The notes: a model not told the origin generated them from the sequence alone. Shown: positions 33,639-44,994, numbered from the stretch's first letter. The stretch: DNA of 52,877 nucleotides from Pseudomonas sp. UBA4617 (GCF_002386445.1 NZ_DGIR01000039.1:1-52877); one strand, 5' to 3'. Numbers and translations: made by a program.

Positions 33639-34008
33639 GTGGCTGCGCATCCTTGGCGACACAGGGTCGCTCCCGCAGCGACACTGTCAGTGTGCGAAGG
33701 ATTATCGATTCAGCTTGCGCTGATTGGTGGCCCGATACTGGCCGCAAATCGCGAAAATTTTCCTCACTTCTTTGCACCATTTCGGGTATAGTACGCGCCG
33801 GTCTTTTAGCGGGCCGCAAAATCAGGTGGTGCAAACCCTCCGAGTCCAGCTTCGGCTGCGCGTCCGCTAGGCGGACCTTCCCACGTTTTCTTTTTCAATC
33901 GTTTTCGCAAATCCCCGCCGCCAAAGCTGCCTGGGTGACCTGTCGGTCTTTCATGGCTTGTGCAGCTTTGGAGCATGGGTCTTTGCGGATGCACCTAGAG
34001 GCAGACCC
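33639..34008 (+). promoter_or_regulatory. promoter and long leader of the DEAD-box gene
   Basis: A 370-base non-coding stretch. A good -10 (TATAGT, 33787-33792) sits about 200 bases before the ATG, so the mRNA would have a leader of roughly 210 bases. The leader holds a perfect 6-bp hairpin GTCCGC-TAG-GCGGAC (33862-33876) followed after several bases by a T-rich run (33886-33895). It resembles the long leaders of cold-shock helicase genes such as deaD, where the leader controls mRNA stability or attenuation. A REP-like segment lies at about 33640-33690. Confidence 0.5.
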
Positions 34009-35688
34009 ATGACCCAGGAAACCGGCGGCTTCGCCGCTCTCGATCTCAATCCGAACATTGTTGCTGCCGTTCTGGCGACCGGCTATGAAGAGCCATCCGC
34101 CATTCAGCAACAATCGATCCCGATCATCCTCGCCGGTCACGACATGATCGGCCAGGCGCAGACGGGCACCGGCAAGACCGCTGCCTTCGCCCTGCCGATC
34201 CTCAACAAGATCGATGTGAGCAAGCGCGAACCGCAAGCCCTGATCCTGGCGCCGACCCGTGAGTTGGCGCTGCAAGTTGCTACCGCTTTCGAAACCTACG
34301 CCAAGCAGATGCCGGGCGTGAACGTGGTCGCCGTCTACGGTGGTGCCCCGATGGGCCCACAGCTGCGGGCGATCCGCAATGGCGCGCAAATCGTCGTGGC
34401 CACCCCGGGTCGCCTGTGCGACCACCTGCGCCGTGACGAAAAGGTGCTGTCCACCGTGCAGTACCTGGTCCTGGACGAAGCCGACGAAATGCTCAAGCTG
34501 GGCTTCATGGACGACCTCGAAGTGATCTTCGATGCCATCCCGGCCAGCCGCCAGACCGTGCTGTTCTCCGCCACTCTGCCGTCGTCGATCCGCTCGATCG
34601 CCGAGCGTCACCTGCGTGAGCCCAAGCACGTCAAGATCCAGAGCAAGACCCAGACCGTCACCGCGATCGAGCAGGCTCACCTGATGGTCCACGCCGACCA
34701 GAAGATCCCGGCTGTGTTGCGTCTGCTGGAAGTGGAAGAGTTCGACGCGCTGATCGCCTTCGTGCGCACCAAGCAAGCCACCCTGGATCTGGCCGCCGCG
34801 CTGGAAGCCAAGGGTTACAAGGCTGCCGCGCTGAACGGCGACATCGCCCAGAACCAGCGTGAACGCGTCATCGACTCGCTCAAGGATGGCCGCCTGGACA
34901 TCGTCGTCGCCACCGACGTCGCCGCCCGTGGCCTGGACGTACCACGCATCACCCACGTATTCAACGTGGACATGCCGTACGACCCGGAGTCCTACGTGCA
35001 CCGTATCGGCCGTACCGGCCGCGCCGGTCGCGATGGCCGCGCACTGCTGCTGGTCACCCCGCGTGAGCGCCGCATGCTGCAGGTCATCGAGCGTGTTACC
35101 GGGCAGAAGGTGGCCGAAGCGCGCCTGCCGAATGCCCAGGCCGTGCTGGATGCCCGTATCAAGAAGCTGACTTCGAGCCTGGCGCCGCTGGTAGCCGAAG
35201 CCGAAGCCACCCACGGCGACCTGTTCGACCGCCTGACCAGCGACCTGGGTTGCAGCGCTCGTGCCCTGGCTGCGGCCCTGCTGCGCAAGGCCACCAATGG
35301 TCAGGCGCTGGACCTGGCTGCAGTCGAGGGTGAGCAGCCGCTGGTGCCGAGCTTTGCCCCGCGTGGTGAGCGAACCGAGCGTGGTGAGCGTGGCGAGCGT
35401 CCGGAGCGTGGTGACCGCGAGCGCCGTGCGCCGATGCCGCTGGCCGAAGGCCGCGTGCGTTGCCGTACCGCCCTGGGTGCCCGTGACGGCATCGCGGCCA
35501 AGAACCTGCTGGGTGCGATCCTCAACGAGGGTGGTCTGGCGCGTGACGCCATCGGCCGCATCCAGGTGCGCGACAGCTTCAGCCTGGTCGAGCTGCCGGA
35601 AGACGGCCTGGAGAAGCTGCTGTCCAAGCTCAAGGACACGCGCGTGGCTGGCAAGCAGCTGAAGCTGCGCCGCTACCGCGAGGATTGA
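34009..35688 (+). CDS. deaD: DEAD-box RNA helicase (DeaD/CsdA-like)
   Basis: A 559-residue RNA helicase with all core motifs: Q motif region, AQTGTGKT (motif I, about 50), PTRELALQ, TPGR, DEAD (about 157), SAT, RGLDVPRI and HRIGRTGRAG. A linker with tandem RGE/RGD repeats (GERGERPERGDRERR) leads to a C-terminal DbpA-type RNA-binding domain (about 480-559). This layout matches DeaD/CsdA, which unwinds structured mRNA and helps ribosome assembly in the cold. The start at 34009 is chosen over an upstream frame because it begins the helicase N-terminus after a leader. A strong terminator follows. Confidence 0.95.
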   Translation: MTQETGGFAALDLNPNIVAAVLATGYEEPSAIQQQSIPIILAGHDMIGQAQTGTGKTAAFALPILNKIDVSKREPQALILAPTRELALQVATAFETYAKQMPGVNVVAVYGGAPMGPQLRAIRNGAQIVVATPGRLCDHLRRDEKVLSTVQYLVLDEADEMLKLGFMDDLEVIFDAIPASRQTVLFSATLPSSIRSIAERHLREPKHVKIQSKTQTVTAIEQAHLMVHADQKIPAVLRLLEVEEFDALIAFVRTKQATLDLAAALEAKGYKAAALNGDIAQNQRERVIDSLKDGRLDIVVATDVAARGLDVPRITHVFNVDMPYDPESYVHRIGRTGRAGRDGRALLLVTPRERRMLQVIERVTGQKVAEARLPNAQAVLDARIKKLTSSLAPLVAEAEATHGDLFDRLTSDLGCSARALAAALLRKATNGQALDLAAVEGEQPLVPSFAPRGERTERGERGERPERGDRERRAPMPLAEGRVRCRTALGARDGIAAKNLLGAILNEGGLARDAIGRIQVRDSFSLVELPEDGLEKLLSKLKDTRVAGKQLKLRRYRED

Positions 35689-35704
35689 TCCTGGCGCAAT
35701 GAAA

Positions 35705-35735
35705 AAATCCCCGGCCTAGGTCGGGGATTTTTTTT
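35705..35735 (+). terminator. intrinsic terminator of the DEAD-box gene
   Basis: AAATCCCCG-GCCTAGGT-CGGGGATTT, a 9-bp stem followed by a total run of eight T, 16 bases after the stop. Confidence 0.92.
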
Positions 35736-35836
35736 GCCCGCCAGGGCCTCATCGCCGGCAAGCCGGCTACCGGTACAGCGTCAAGTCGAAGCCATGTTGA
35801 AGCGGACTCATCCACGAAGCAGGCGACGCAGTGGAT

Positions 35837-35971
35837 GGCACAGGCTTCGCCCGTGTTCGCGGGGCAAGCCCGCTCCCACAGGTAGGAGCAACTGTCTTGC
35901 TCAATTTCCAAAAGCTGGCGCGGTCCCTGTAGGAGCGGGCTTGCCCCGCGAATACGGGCGAAGCCCGTGCC
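35837..35971. repeat. long inverted REP pair
   Basis: The 46-base arm 35837-35882 (GGCACAGGCTTCGCCCGTGT...CGCTCCCACAGG) is nearly the exact complement of 35925-35971 (four differences by eye). A 42-base spacer separates them. Further REP halves lie at about 35990-36016 and 36043-36075, so the whole gap between two convergent genes is REP sequence and holds no gene. Confidence 0.85.
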
Positions 35972-36074
35972 ATCAACCGCGGTGTCTTCTTCACGGGTAA
36001 CCCGCTCCCACAGCAACCCAATGTTCAAGCCTGCGGTACTCCTGTGGCAGCTGGCTTGCCGGCGACAAGGCCCT

Positions 36075-36842
36075 TCAGCCGAACCGATAGATGTCCATCC
36101 CCAGCGCCCCCAAGGTAAACCCCTGGTGCACCACCGCAAATTTGCCACCCGCCCCAAGGGCAAAGAACAGCGGCAGCAAATGCTCATCGCTGGGATGGTT
36201 ACGCACCGCACTCGGTGCCAGCTGTCGATAGCCCAGCAGCGCTGCCTGGTCATCCGCTTGCAGCTTTTCCACCACCCAATCCCTGAACGCGCGTGCCCAA
36301 GGCTCGACCACCTCCGGCCCGGCGTGCCAGTCCAGTTCACCCAGGTTGTGGGTGATGCTGCCCGAGCCGATCAGCAGCACGCCCTGGTCGCGTAGCCCTG
36401 CCAGCGCCTGGCCCACCTTGAGTTGCAATGCCGGCCCCAAATGGCTGGGTAGCGAAACCTGCACCAGGGGAATGCTCGCATCCGGGTACATCAGCGACAA
36501 CGGCACCCAGGCACCGTGGTCGAACGGGCGCTGCGGGTCCAGGCGGGCCGGCAGCCCGGCAGCGCTCAGCAAGGCGCTGACCTGCCCGGCAAGGGCGGGC
36601 TTGCCCGGCGCCGGATACTGCACGGCATATAGCGCCTGCGGGAAGCCATAGAAGTCATGCCACGTCTCGGGTCGTTCACTGCCGGTCACCAGCAGTTCGC
36701 GGCTTTCCCAGTGCGCCGATACCACTACGATCGCTTTCGGCCGCACCAGGCTGGTGGCCAGCCCCGCCAGCGCCGGCCCGCTGGCCCCGGGTTGCAGGGC
36801 AAGCATGGGGGAACCATGGGAAATGAACAGGCTGGGCAGCAT
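36075..36842 (-). CDS. DODA-type extradiol dioxygenase (YgiD-like)
   Basis: A 255-residue class III extradiol-type dioxygenase. The zinc/iron-site histidines are visible in FISHGSP (His9), SAHWE (His44), ITHNLGE and the C-terminal NHPSDEHLLPLFFALGA block. Such enzymes ring-open catechols; YgiD opens 4,5-DOPA. The substrate here is unknown. The start MLPSLFISHGSPML is canonical. It ends in a REP cluster and is followed on the opposite strand by tpm. Confidence 0.9.
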   Translation of the reverse strand: MLPSLFISHGSPMLALQPGASGPALAGLATSLVRPKAIVVVSAHWESRELLVTGSERPETWHDFYGFPQALYAVQYPAPGKPALAGQVSALLSAAGLPARLDPQRPFDHGAWVPLSLMYPDASIPLVQVSLPSHLGPALQLKVGQALAGLRDQGVLLIGSGSITHNLGELDWHAGPEVVEPWARAFRDWVVEKLQADDQAALLGYRQLAPSAVRNHPSDEHLLPLFFALGAGGKFAVVHQGFTLGALGMDIYRFG

Positions 36843-36943
36843 GGCGGGGTCCTGGCGGTTAAGATGTATTCATCTTCGAACAACTACAGATCGAAATCCA
36901 AACCAAGTTTTACCGAGCAATCATCTAAAAAACTGGAGTGATC

Positions 36944-37594
36944 ATGGAGCCAGCGTTCTGGCAGCAGCGGTGGGCCGACAACCAGATCGGTTTTCATCAG
37001 GCGCAGGTGAACCCCTACCTGCAAAAGTATTGGGCGCACCTGCAGCGGCTGCCGGGTAGCCGCGTGCTGGTGCCGCTGTGCGGCAAGAGCCTGGACCTGG
37101 CCTGGCTGGCCGGGCAGGGGCATCGGGTGGTGGGCATCGAGCTGTCGCGGCGGGCGGTGGAGGATTTCTTCCGCGAACATGGGCTTGATGCCGAGGTGCA
37201 GCAGCGCGGGGCATTCGAGGTCTGGCGCAATGGTGATCTGGAGCTGTGGTGCGGTGATTTCTTTGCTCTGCAGCCGGAGGATGTTGGCGACTGTACAGGA
37301 GTGTATGACCGGGCGGCGGTAATCGCGCTGCCGCCGCAGATGCGTACGCGTTATCTGCAACGATTGTCGGCATTGCTGCCGGTGGGGTGTCGCGGGCTGG
37401 TGGTGACCCTGGATTATGACCAGGTGCTGCTGGACGGGCCGCCATTCTCGGTCGAGGATGAAGAGCTGCGTCAAGGCTTGGCCGGGTGGCAGGTGGACGA
37501 GCTGGAGGTTGCAGAGGTCATCAAGCAGAGCCCGAAGTTTATGCAGGCGGGCATTACCAGCCTGTTGGAGAGGGTGTACCAGGTAAGCCGCTGA
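36944..37594 (+). CDS. tpm: thiopurine S-methyltransferase
   Basis: A 216-residue TPMT family methyltransferase. The N-terminal WQQRWADNQIGFHQAQVNPYL, the SAM loop VLVPLCGKSLDLAWLAGQGHRVVGIELS and YDRAAVIALPPQMR are diagnostic. In pseudomonads it methylates selenium and tellurium compounds and gives resistance to them. The ATG at 36944 follows CTGGAG; an in-frame GTG at 36938 is the alternative. A bidirectional terminator separates it from htpX. Confidence 0.95.
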   Translation: MEPAFWQQRWADNQIGFHQAQVNPYLQKYWAHLQRLPGSRVLVPLCGKSLDLAWLAGQGHRVVGIELSRRAVEDFFREHGLDAEVQQRGAFEVWRNGDLELWCGDFFALQPEDVGDCTGVYDRAAVIALPPQMRTRYLQRLSALLPVGCRGLVVTLDYDQVLLDGPPFSVEDEELRQGLAGWQVDELEVAEVIKQSPKFMQAGITSLLERVYQVSR

Positions 37595-37622
37595 TTGCTG
37601 TGTTGCCGGTGCTGGCGTGTGC

Positions 37623-37652
37623 AAAAAAGGGCGACCGAAGTCGCCCTTTTTT
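37623..37652. terminator. bidirectional terminator between tpm and htpX
   Basis: AAAAAAGGGCGAC-CGAA-GTCGCCCTTTTTT, a perfect 13-bp stem with A- and T-runs at each side, serving both convergent genes. Confidence 0.95.
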
Positions 37653-37665
37653 GTCACTGGGTGGA

Positions 37666-38553
37666 TCAACCGCGACGGCGCAGGGCTTCGATACGGTCTT
37701 CCAGCGGCGGGTGGCTCATCAGCAGGCCGGCCAGGCCGTGCTTGAGGCCGCCATTGATGCCGAACGCCTTCAAGGTGTCGGGCATGTGCACGGGCAGGCC
37801 TTGCTCCACGCGCAGGCGCTGCAGGGCACCGATCATCGCTGCGGTGCCGGCCAACTGGGCACCAGCCTCGTCGGCGCGGTATTCGCGGCGGCGCGAGAAC
37901 CACATGACGATCATGCTGGCGAGGATGCCAAGGATCAGTTCGGCAACGATGGTCGCCACGTAATAGGCAATACCCTGGCCTTCTTCGTTCTTGAAGATGA
38001 CCTTGTCGACAAAGTTACCGATGATGCGGGCGAAGAACATCACGAAGGTGTTGACCACACCTTGCACCAACGCCAGGGTGACCATGTCGCCGTTTGCCAC
38101 GTGGCCGATCTCGTGAGCCAGTACCGCGCGCACCTCATCGGGCGAGAAGCGCTCCAGCAAACCCTGCGATACCGCAACCAGCGCGTCGTTGCGATTCCAG
38201 CCGGTGGCGAAGGCGTTGGCTTCGTACGCCGGGAAGATACCTACCTCGGGCATCTTGATGCCGGCCTCGCGGGACAGCTCCTCGACGGTTTGCAGCAACC
38301 ACTGCTCGTGGCGGGTGCGCGGCTGGCTGATGATCTGGGTGCCGGTGGTCATCTTAGCCATCCACTTGGAGATGAACAGCGAGACGAGGGAGCCGGCGAA
38401 GCCGAACACGGCGCAGAACACCAGCAGGCTGCTGAGGTTCAGGTCGACCCCGTTGGCGGCCATGAACCCGTTGAAACCAAACAGGCTCAGGGTAATGCTT
38501 GCAACCAGCACCACCGCGAGGTTGGTGGCTACAAACAACAGAATGCGCATCAT
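37666..38553 (-). CDS. htpX: membrane zinc metalloprotease HtpX
   Basis: A 295-residue M48 protease with the zinc motif HEIGH (in VLAHEIGHVANGDMV). Two N-terminal membrane helices are at about 5-25 and 38-60, and a further hydrophobic pair lies near the active site (about 155-215). HtpX degrades misfolded inner-membrane proteins together with FtsH and is heat-inducible. It is full length, ending RRRG. The upstream promoter has TATATA and TTGAAT elements. Confidence 0.96.
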   Translation of the reverse strand: MMRILLFVATNLAVVLVASITLSLFGFNGFMAANGVDLNLSSLLVFCAVFGFAGSLVSLFISKWMAKMTTGTQIISQPRTRHEQWLLQTVEELSREAGIKMPEVGIFPAYEANAFATGWNRNDALVAVSQGLLERFSPDEVRAVLAHEIGHVANGDMVTLALVQGVVNTFVMFFARIIGNFVDKVIFKNEEGQGIAYYVATIVAELILGILASMIVMWFSRRREYRADEAGAQLAGTAAMIGALQRLRVEQGLPVHMPDTLKAFGINGGLKHGLAGLLMSHPPLEDRIEALRRRG

Positions 38554-38598
38554 GGTTGTTACGTTCTCCTGACGGATGAGTTGTCGCTTACTGCGGGG

Positions 38599-38627
38599 TA
38601 TATAAGGTGCCGGCCGTGCTGATTCAA
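38599..38627 (-). promoter_or_regulatory. htpX promoter
   Basis: On the minus strand TTGAAT (38622-38627) and TATATA (38599-38604) are separated by exactly 17 bases, 46 bases before the htpX start. The C-rich bases after the -10 (TATATACCCC) partly recall a sigma32 promoter, so heat control is possible. Confidence 0.65.
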
Positions 38628-38639
38628 TCGGGTGACTAT

Positions 38640-38885
38640 TTCAAACTGTGTACGGCGGAGTATGGCAGAGGATGGCAGGGGGGCTGTGGGATAGAGCGTT
38701 GCAGGATGTAAGAAGCGGCTTCATGCCTTGAGCGTTCCGGCGGCGTTCAGATCGAGCGCCGCGCGGGCGGCGTCCGAACTCCCGGACTCCGCAAGGCCCA
38801 AGCCATGCACCAAGGCTGACTACCCTGGCGTAGGTCCGGCACGTGGGCGGCGCGCGATCTCGCCCCCCCAACACCCCGTCGAACC
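38640..38885. other. GC-rich intergenic stretch, nothing recognised
   Basis: About 245 bases between htpX and alaA with no convincing gene. It is rich in short GC palindromes (for example the CGCCGCGCGGGCGGCG area near 38755-38775 and a C-run at about 38865). It does not match the REP type. A structured RNA cannot be excluded. Confidence 0.35.
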
Positions 38886-40097
38886 TTACTGCGAATACCC
38901 CTTCAGGAAACTGCCAATCCGCCCGATCGCCGCTTCCAGGTCATCCACCCGCGGCAAGGTCACCACCCGGAAGTGGTCCGGCCATGGCCAGTTGAACGCC
39001 GTACCCTGCACGATCAGCAGCTTTTCCGACAGCAGCAGGTCGAGCACGAATTTCTCGTCGTTGTGGATCGGACACACCTTCGGGTCGATCTTCGGGAACG
39101 CATACAGCGCGCCCATCGGCTTCACGCAGCTCACCCCCGGGATATCGTTGAGCAGTTCGTAGGTGCGGTTGCGCTGTTCCAGCAGGCGGCCCGGTGGCAG
39201 CACCAGGTCGTTGATGCTCTGGTAGCCGCCCAGCGCGGTCTGGATGGCATGCTGCGCCGGCACGTTGGCGCACAGGCGCATGTTGGCCAGCATGTCGATG
39301 CCTTCGATGTAGCTCTGCGCGTGGTGCTTGGGCCCCGAGATGATCAGCCAGCCGGAACGGAAGCCCGCCACCCGGTACGACTTGGACAGGCCATTGAAGG
39401 TCAGGCACAGCAGGTCGGGAGCCAGCGAGGCGGTGCTGATGTGCACGGCTTCGTCGTACAGGATCTTGTCGTAGATCTCGTCCGAGAACACCACCAGGTT
39501 GTGCTGGCGGGCCAGCTCGAGCATGCCCAGCAGCAGCTCCCGGGAGTACACCGCGCCGGTCGGGTTGTTCGGGTTGATGATCACCAGCGCCTTGGTGTTT
39601 GGGGTGATCTTGGCCTTGATATCGTCAAGGTCGGGGAACCAGTCGGCCTGTTCATCGCACAGGTAGTGCACCGGCTTGCCGCCGGCCAGGCTCACGGCAG
39701 CGGTCCACAGCGGGTAGTCGGGGGCCGGGATCAGTACTTCGTCGCCGTTGTTCAGCAGCGCCTGCATCGACATGACGATGAGCTCGGACACCCCGTTGCC
39801 GAGGTAGATGTCTTCTATGGTGACGCCTTCGATACCCTTCTGCTGGCAGTATTGCATCACCGCCTTGCGTGCACTGAACAGGCCCTTGGAGTCGCTGTAG
39901 CCCTGCGCGGTGGGCAGGTTGCGGATCACATCCTGGAGAATTTCGTCAGGCGCCTCGAAGCCAAACGGCGCCGGGTTGCCGATGTTCAGCTTGAGGATGC
40001 GATGGCCTTCCTCTTCCAGGCGCTTGGCGTGCTTGAGCACTGGGCCGCGAATGTCATAGCAGACATTGGCGAGCTTGTTCGATTTGCTGAACTGCAT
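38886..40097 (-). CDS. alaA: glutamate-pyruvate aminotransferase AlaA-like
   Basis: A 403-residue class I PLP aminotransferase, full length. The PLP lysine is in NGLSKSYRVAGFRSGW, the NPNNPTGAVYSRELL block binds the cofactor ring, and DEIYDKILYD carries the conserved Asp. The N-terminus MQFSKSNKLANVCYDIRGPVLKHAKRLEEEGHRILKLNIGNPAPFGF is very close to E. coli AlaA (YfbQ), which makes alanine from pyruvate and glutamate. The start at 40097 is chosen for this canonical N-terminus over an upstream frame. Confidence 0.93.
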   Translation of the reverse strand: MQFSKSNKLANVCYDIRGPVLKHAKRLEEEGHRILKLNIGNPAPFGFEAPDEILQDVIRNLPTAQGYSDSKGLFSARKAVMQYCQQKGIEGVTIEDIYLGNGVSELIVMSMQALLNNGDEVLIPAPDYPLWTAAVSLAGGKPVHYLCDEQADWFPDLDDIKAKITPNTKALVIINPNNPTGAVYSRELLLGMLELARQHNLVVFSDEIYDKILYDEAVHISTASLAPDLLCLTFNGLSKSYRVAGFRSGWLIISGPKHHAQSYIEGIDMLANMRLCANVPAQHAIQTALGGYQSINDLVLPPGRLLEQRNRTYELLNDIPGVSCVKPMGALYAFPKIDPKVCPIHNDEKFVLDLLLSEKLLIVQGTAFNWPWPDHFRVVTLPRVDDLEAAIGRIGSFLKGYSQ

Positions 40098-40264
40098 GAT
40101 GGGATCCCGATTGAGAAAACGCGCAACGCCCCGCCGAAAGGTTTGAAAGGGCAGGAAGCGGGTGCCAGACTGAACGCCTGGCACACGAAGCCAACTAATA
40201 TACGTGCCACCCGCGCCCCGGAAAAGACGGTGCGCGGTGAAATTCAGCCTGCCGAGGTCCCTAC

Positions 40265-40660
40265 ATGCAAAAGATCGAGAAAACCCTGGAAGAATGGCGC
40301 TCGATGCTCGACCCCGAGCAATACCAGGTATGCCGCCTCAAAGGCACCGAGCGGCCATTCAGCGGCAAGTACAACAGTGAACGCCGTGATGGCATCTACC
40401 ACTGCATCTGCTGCGGCCTGCCCCTGTTCGATGCACAGACCAAGTTCGATTCGGGCTGCGGCTGGCCGAGCTTCTATGCGCCCATCGAAGACAGCGCAAT
40501 GATCGAGATTCGCGACACCTCCCACGGCATGATCCGCACCGAGGTCACCTGCGCCCGCTGCGATGCGCACCTGGGCCACGTGTTCCCGGACGGCCCGCCA
40601 CCGACCGGCCTGCGCTACTGCATCAACTCGGTGTGCATCGACCTGCGCCCGCGCGACTGA
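40265..40660 (+). CDS. msrB: peptide-methionine (R)-S-oxide reductase MsrB
   Basis: A 131-residue MsrB. The zinc site is Cys47, Cys50, Cys96 and Cys99. The catalytic Cys119 lies in RYCINS, and Cys65 (GCGWPSF) is the likely resolving Cys. It reduces methionine-R-sulfoxide in oxidised proteins with thioredoxin. The downstream peroxidase follows after 14 bases, so the two form an oxidative-damage operon. Confidence 0.97.
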   Translation: MQKIEKTLEEWRSMLDPEQYQVCRLKGTERPFSGKYNSERRDGIYHCICCGLPLFDAQTKFDSGCGWPSFYAPIEDSAMIEIRDTSHGMIRTEVTCARCDAHLGHVFPDGPPPTGLRYCINSVCIDLRPRD

Positions 40661-40674
40661 CCGGAGCCCGCCAC

Positions 40675-41152
40675 ATGGCTGAATCGATGCTGGATATCAA
40701 ATGCGTGACCTTGGGTGGCGAGCACAAGACGCTCGGCGACTTCCCGGGCAAGGCCCTGTTGGTGGTGAATACCGCCAGCCAGTGCGGCTTTACCCCGCAA
40801 TACAAGGGCCTGGAGCAACTGTGGCAGGCCTATCGGGCACGTGGCCTGGTGGTGCTGGGCTTCCCCTGCAACCAGTTCGGCCAGCAGGAGCCGGGCGATG
40901 CGCGGGAGATCGCCCAGTTCTGCGAGCGCAATTTCGGCGTGAGTTTCCCCTTGTTCCGCAAGGTCGAGGTCAACGGCCCGGGTGCCCACCCGCTGTTCGT
41001 CGAACTCAAGCAGCGCGCCCCAGGCCTGCTCGGTTCGCAGAAGATCAAGTGGAACTTCACCAAGTTCCTGGTCGACCCGGCCAGCGGCCAGGTCAGGCGC
41101 TATGCCCCCACCACCAAGCCGCTAGCCCTACAGGCAGACATCGAGCGCCTGC

Positions 41153-41163
<11 letters not shown>
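40675..41163 (+). CDS. glutathione peroxidase family protein
   Basis: A 162-residue thiol peroxidase of the Gpx family. The peroxidatic Cys37 is in NTASQCGFTPQY, the conserved FPCNQFGQQEPG follows (Cys65), and Cys83 in FCERNFGV is the resolving Cys of thioredoxin-dependent members. The WNFTKFLVD block completes the family signature. It probably removes hydroperoxides using thioredoxin rather than glutathione. The ATG at 40675 follows GGAG. Its last 11 bases overlap the 3-prime end of the convergent sensor kinase gene. Confidence 0.95.
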
Positions 41164-43468
<2,305 letters not shown>

Positions 43469-43615
43469 GAGTGCCGAGCCGGTTCCACGTTCCTTGCGCA
43501 GCGCAAGCATAGCCGATCACACCCGGCTTCTGGTGGGTCTGTCTGTTCATTTCAGTTGGTCGCCAAGCGGGGGCCGCTTTGCGCCCCCTAATAACTGAAA
43601 TTTGTAGGAGTCTTC

Positions 43616-44506
43616 ATGGACGCCCGCTTGATAGCTTTCCTGGACCGCGCCGAATCGGTACTGGCGCGCCTTGAACCCCTGTTGCCGGCACAACGCCCGG
43701 ACATCGACTGGGGCACTACCTTGGCCGCGCGCTGGCAGCGTGATGGCCGCAGCGGCTACCTGCTGCCGCTGGAGGTCAGCCTGGACATCCGCCTGAGTGA
43801 CCTGATCGGTGTCGACCAGCAGCGTGACCAGCTGGGCCGCAACACCCACCAGTTCATCAACGGCCTGCCCGCCAACCATGCGCTGCTGTGGGGCTCGCGC
43901 GGCACCGGCAAGTCGTCGCTGGTGCGGGCCCTGCTGGCCGAACACGCCGGTGCCGGCCTGCGCCTGATCGAAATCGAACGCGACCACCTGGCCGACCTGC
44001 CGCGGGTGGTCGAACAACTGCAAAAGCTGCCGCAGCGCTTCATTCTGTTCTGCGACGACCTGTCGTTCGAAGCCGGGGAGGGCGACTACCGGGTGCTCAA
44101 GAGCGTGCTCGATGGTTCGCTGGAACAGGCCCCGGACAACGTGCTGCTGTACGCCACCTCCAACCGCCGCCACCTGGTGCCGGAAAAACAGAGCGACAAC
44201 GAAAACTGGAAAATGGTCGACGGCGAGCTGCACCCCAACGAAGCGGTGGAGGACAAGATTGCCTTGTCCGACCGTTTTGGCCTGTGGCTGTCGTTCTACC
44301 CCTTCAGCCAGGAACACTTTCTCAACGTGGTCGAGCACTGGATCGGCCAGCTGGCGCGCCCGGCCGGCCTGCGCTGGCAGCGTGACGAAGCTCTGGACAT
44401 CCTCGCCGTGCGCTGGGCTACCGGCCGCGGTAACCGTAATGGCCGCTGTGCCTATCAGTTCGCCCGCTACTGGGTCGGGCTGCAATTGCTGGAGCAAAGT
44501 AAATGA
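43616..44506 (+). CDS. DUF815 family AAA-type ATPase
   Basis: A 296-residue P-loop ATPase with Walker A GSRGTGKSS (93-101) and Walker B FILFCDD (142-148), followed by TSNRRHL as sensor 1. The N-terminal IGVDQQRDQLGRNTHQFINGLPANHALLWG and length fit the DUF815 family. Its function is unknown. TAGGAG precedes the ATG. Its 3-prime end overlaps the next gene by 4 bases (ATGA), so the two are translationally coupled. Confidence 0.88.
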   Translation: MDARLIAFLDRAESVLARLEPLLPAQRPDIDWGTTLAARWQRDGRSGYLLPLEVSLDIRLSDLIGVDQQRDQLGRNTHQFINGLPANHALLWGSRGTGKSSLVRALLAEHAGAGLRLIEIERDHLADLPRVVEQLQKLPQRFILFCDDLSFEAGEGDYRVLKSVLDGSLEQAPDNVLLYATSNRRHLVPEKQSDNENWKMVDGELHPNEAVEDKIALSDRFGLWLSFYPFSQEHFLNVVEHWIGQLARPAGLRWQRDEALDILAVRWATGRGNRNGRCAYQFARYWVGLQLLEQSK

Positions 44507-44994
44507 TCGACCTCAATGCCAGTGGCGCCGGACTCGACGGCTACGACCTGCTGGCGGCGCAAGTGCAGGCGCTGTTCGCCGACGAGCGCGACTTCATCGC
44601 CAATGCCGCGCAGTTCTCGGCGTTTCTGTACAACCAGGTGGACGACCTGAACTGGGCTGGGTTCTACCTCAATCGCAACGAAGAGTTGGTGCTCGGCCCG
44701 TTCCAGGGCCAGGTCGCCTGCGTACGCATTCCGTTCAGCAAGGGCGTGTGCGGGGCAGCGGCGGCTACCCGCCAGACTCAACGTGTGGAAGACGTGCATG
44801 CGTTCCCGGGGCATATCGCCTGTGACAGCGCGTCGAACAGCGAGCTGGTGATCCCGCTGGTGAAGGAGGGCAGGTTGATTGGTGTTCTGGACCTGGACAG
44901 CCCGAAGATCGGCCGTTTCAGCGAGGCGGACCAGGCAGGGCTGGAACGGTTGGCGGCGATCTTCCTGCAATTGACGGACTGTTCACTGCCCTGA
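44503..44994 (+). CDS. msrC: free methionine-(R)-sulfoxide reductase (fRMsr)
   Basis: A 163-residue GAF-domain enzyme that reduces free methionine-R-sulfoxide. The three Cys of the family are visible in GQVACVRIPF, SKGVCGAAA and GHIACDSASNSE. The SELVIPLVKEGRLIGVLDLDSP block is typical. It pairs with msrB, which handles protein-bound sulfoxide, a few kilobases upstream. It is coupled to the DUF815 ATPase gene and is followed by a terminator. Confidence 0.93.
   Translation: MIDLNASGAGLDGYDLLAAQVQALFADERDFIANAAQFSAFLYNQVDDLNWAGFYLNRNEELVLGPFQGQVACVRIPFSKGVCGAAAATRQTQRVEDVHAFPGHIACDSASNSELVIPLVKEGRLIGVLDLDSPKIGRFSEADQAGLERLAAIFLQLTDCSLP

Noticed and set aside
33895..35214. 439-codon minus-strand frame
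   Set aside because: It is antisense to the DEAD-box gene, all of whose motifs are intact on the plus strand.
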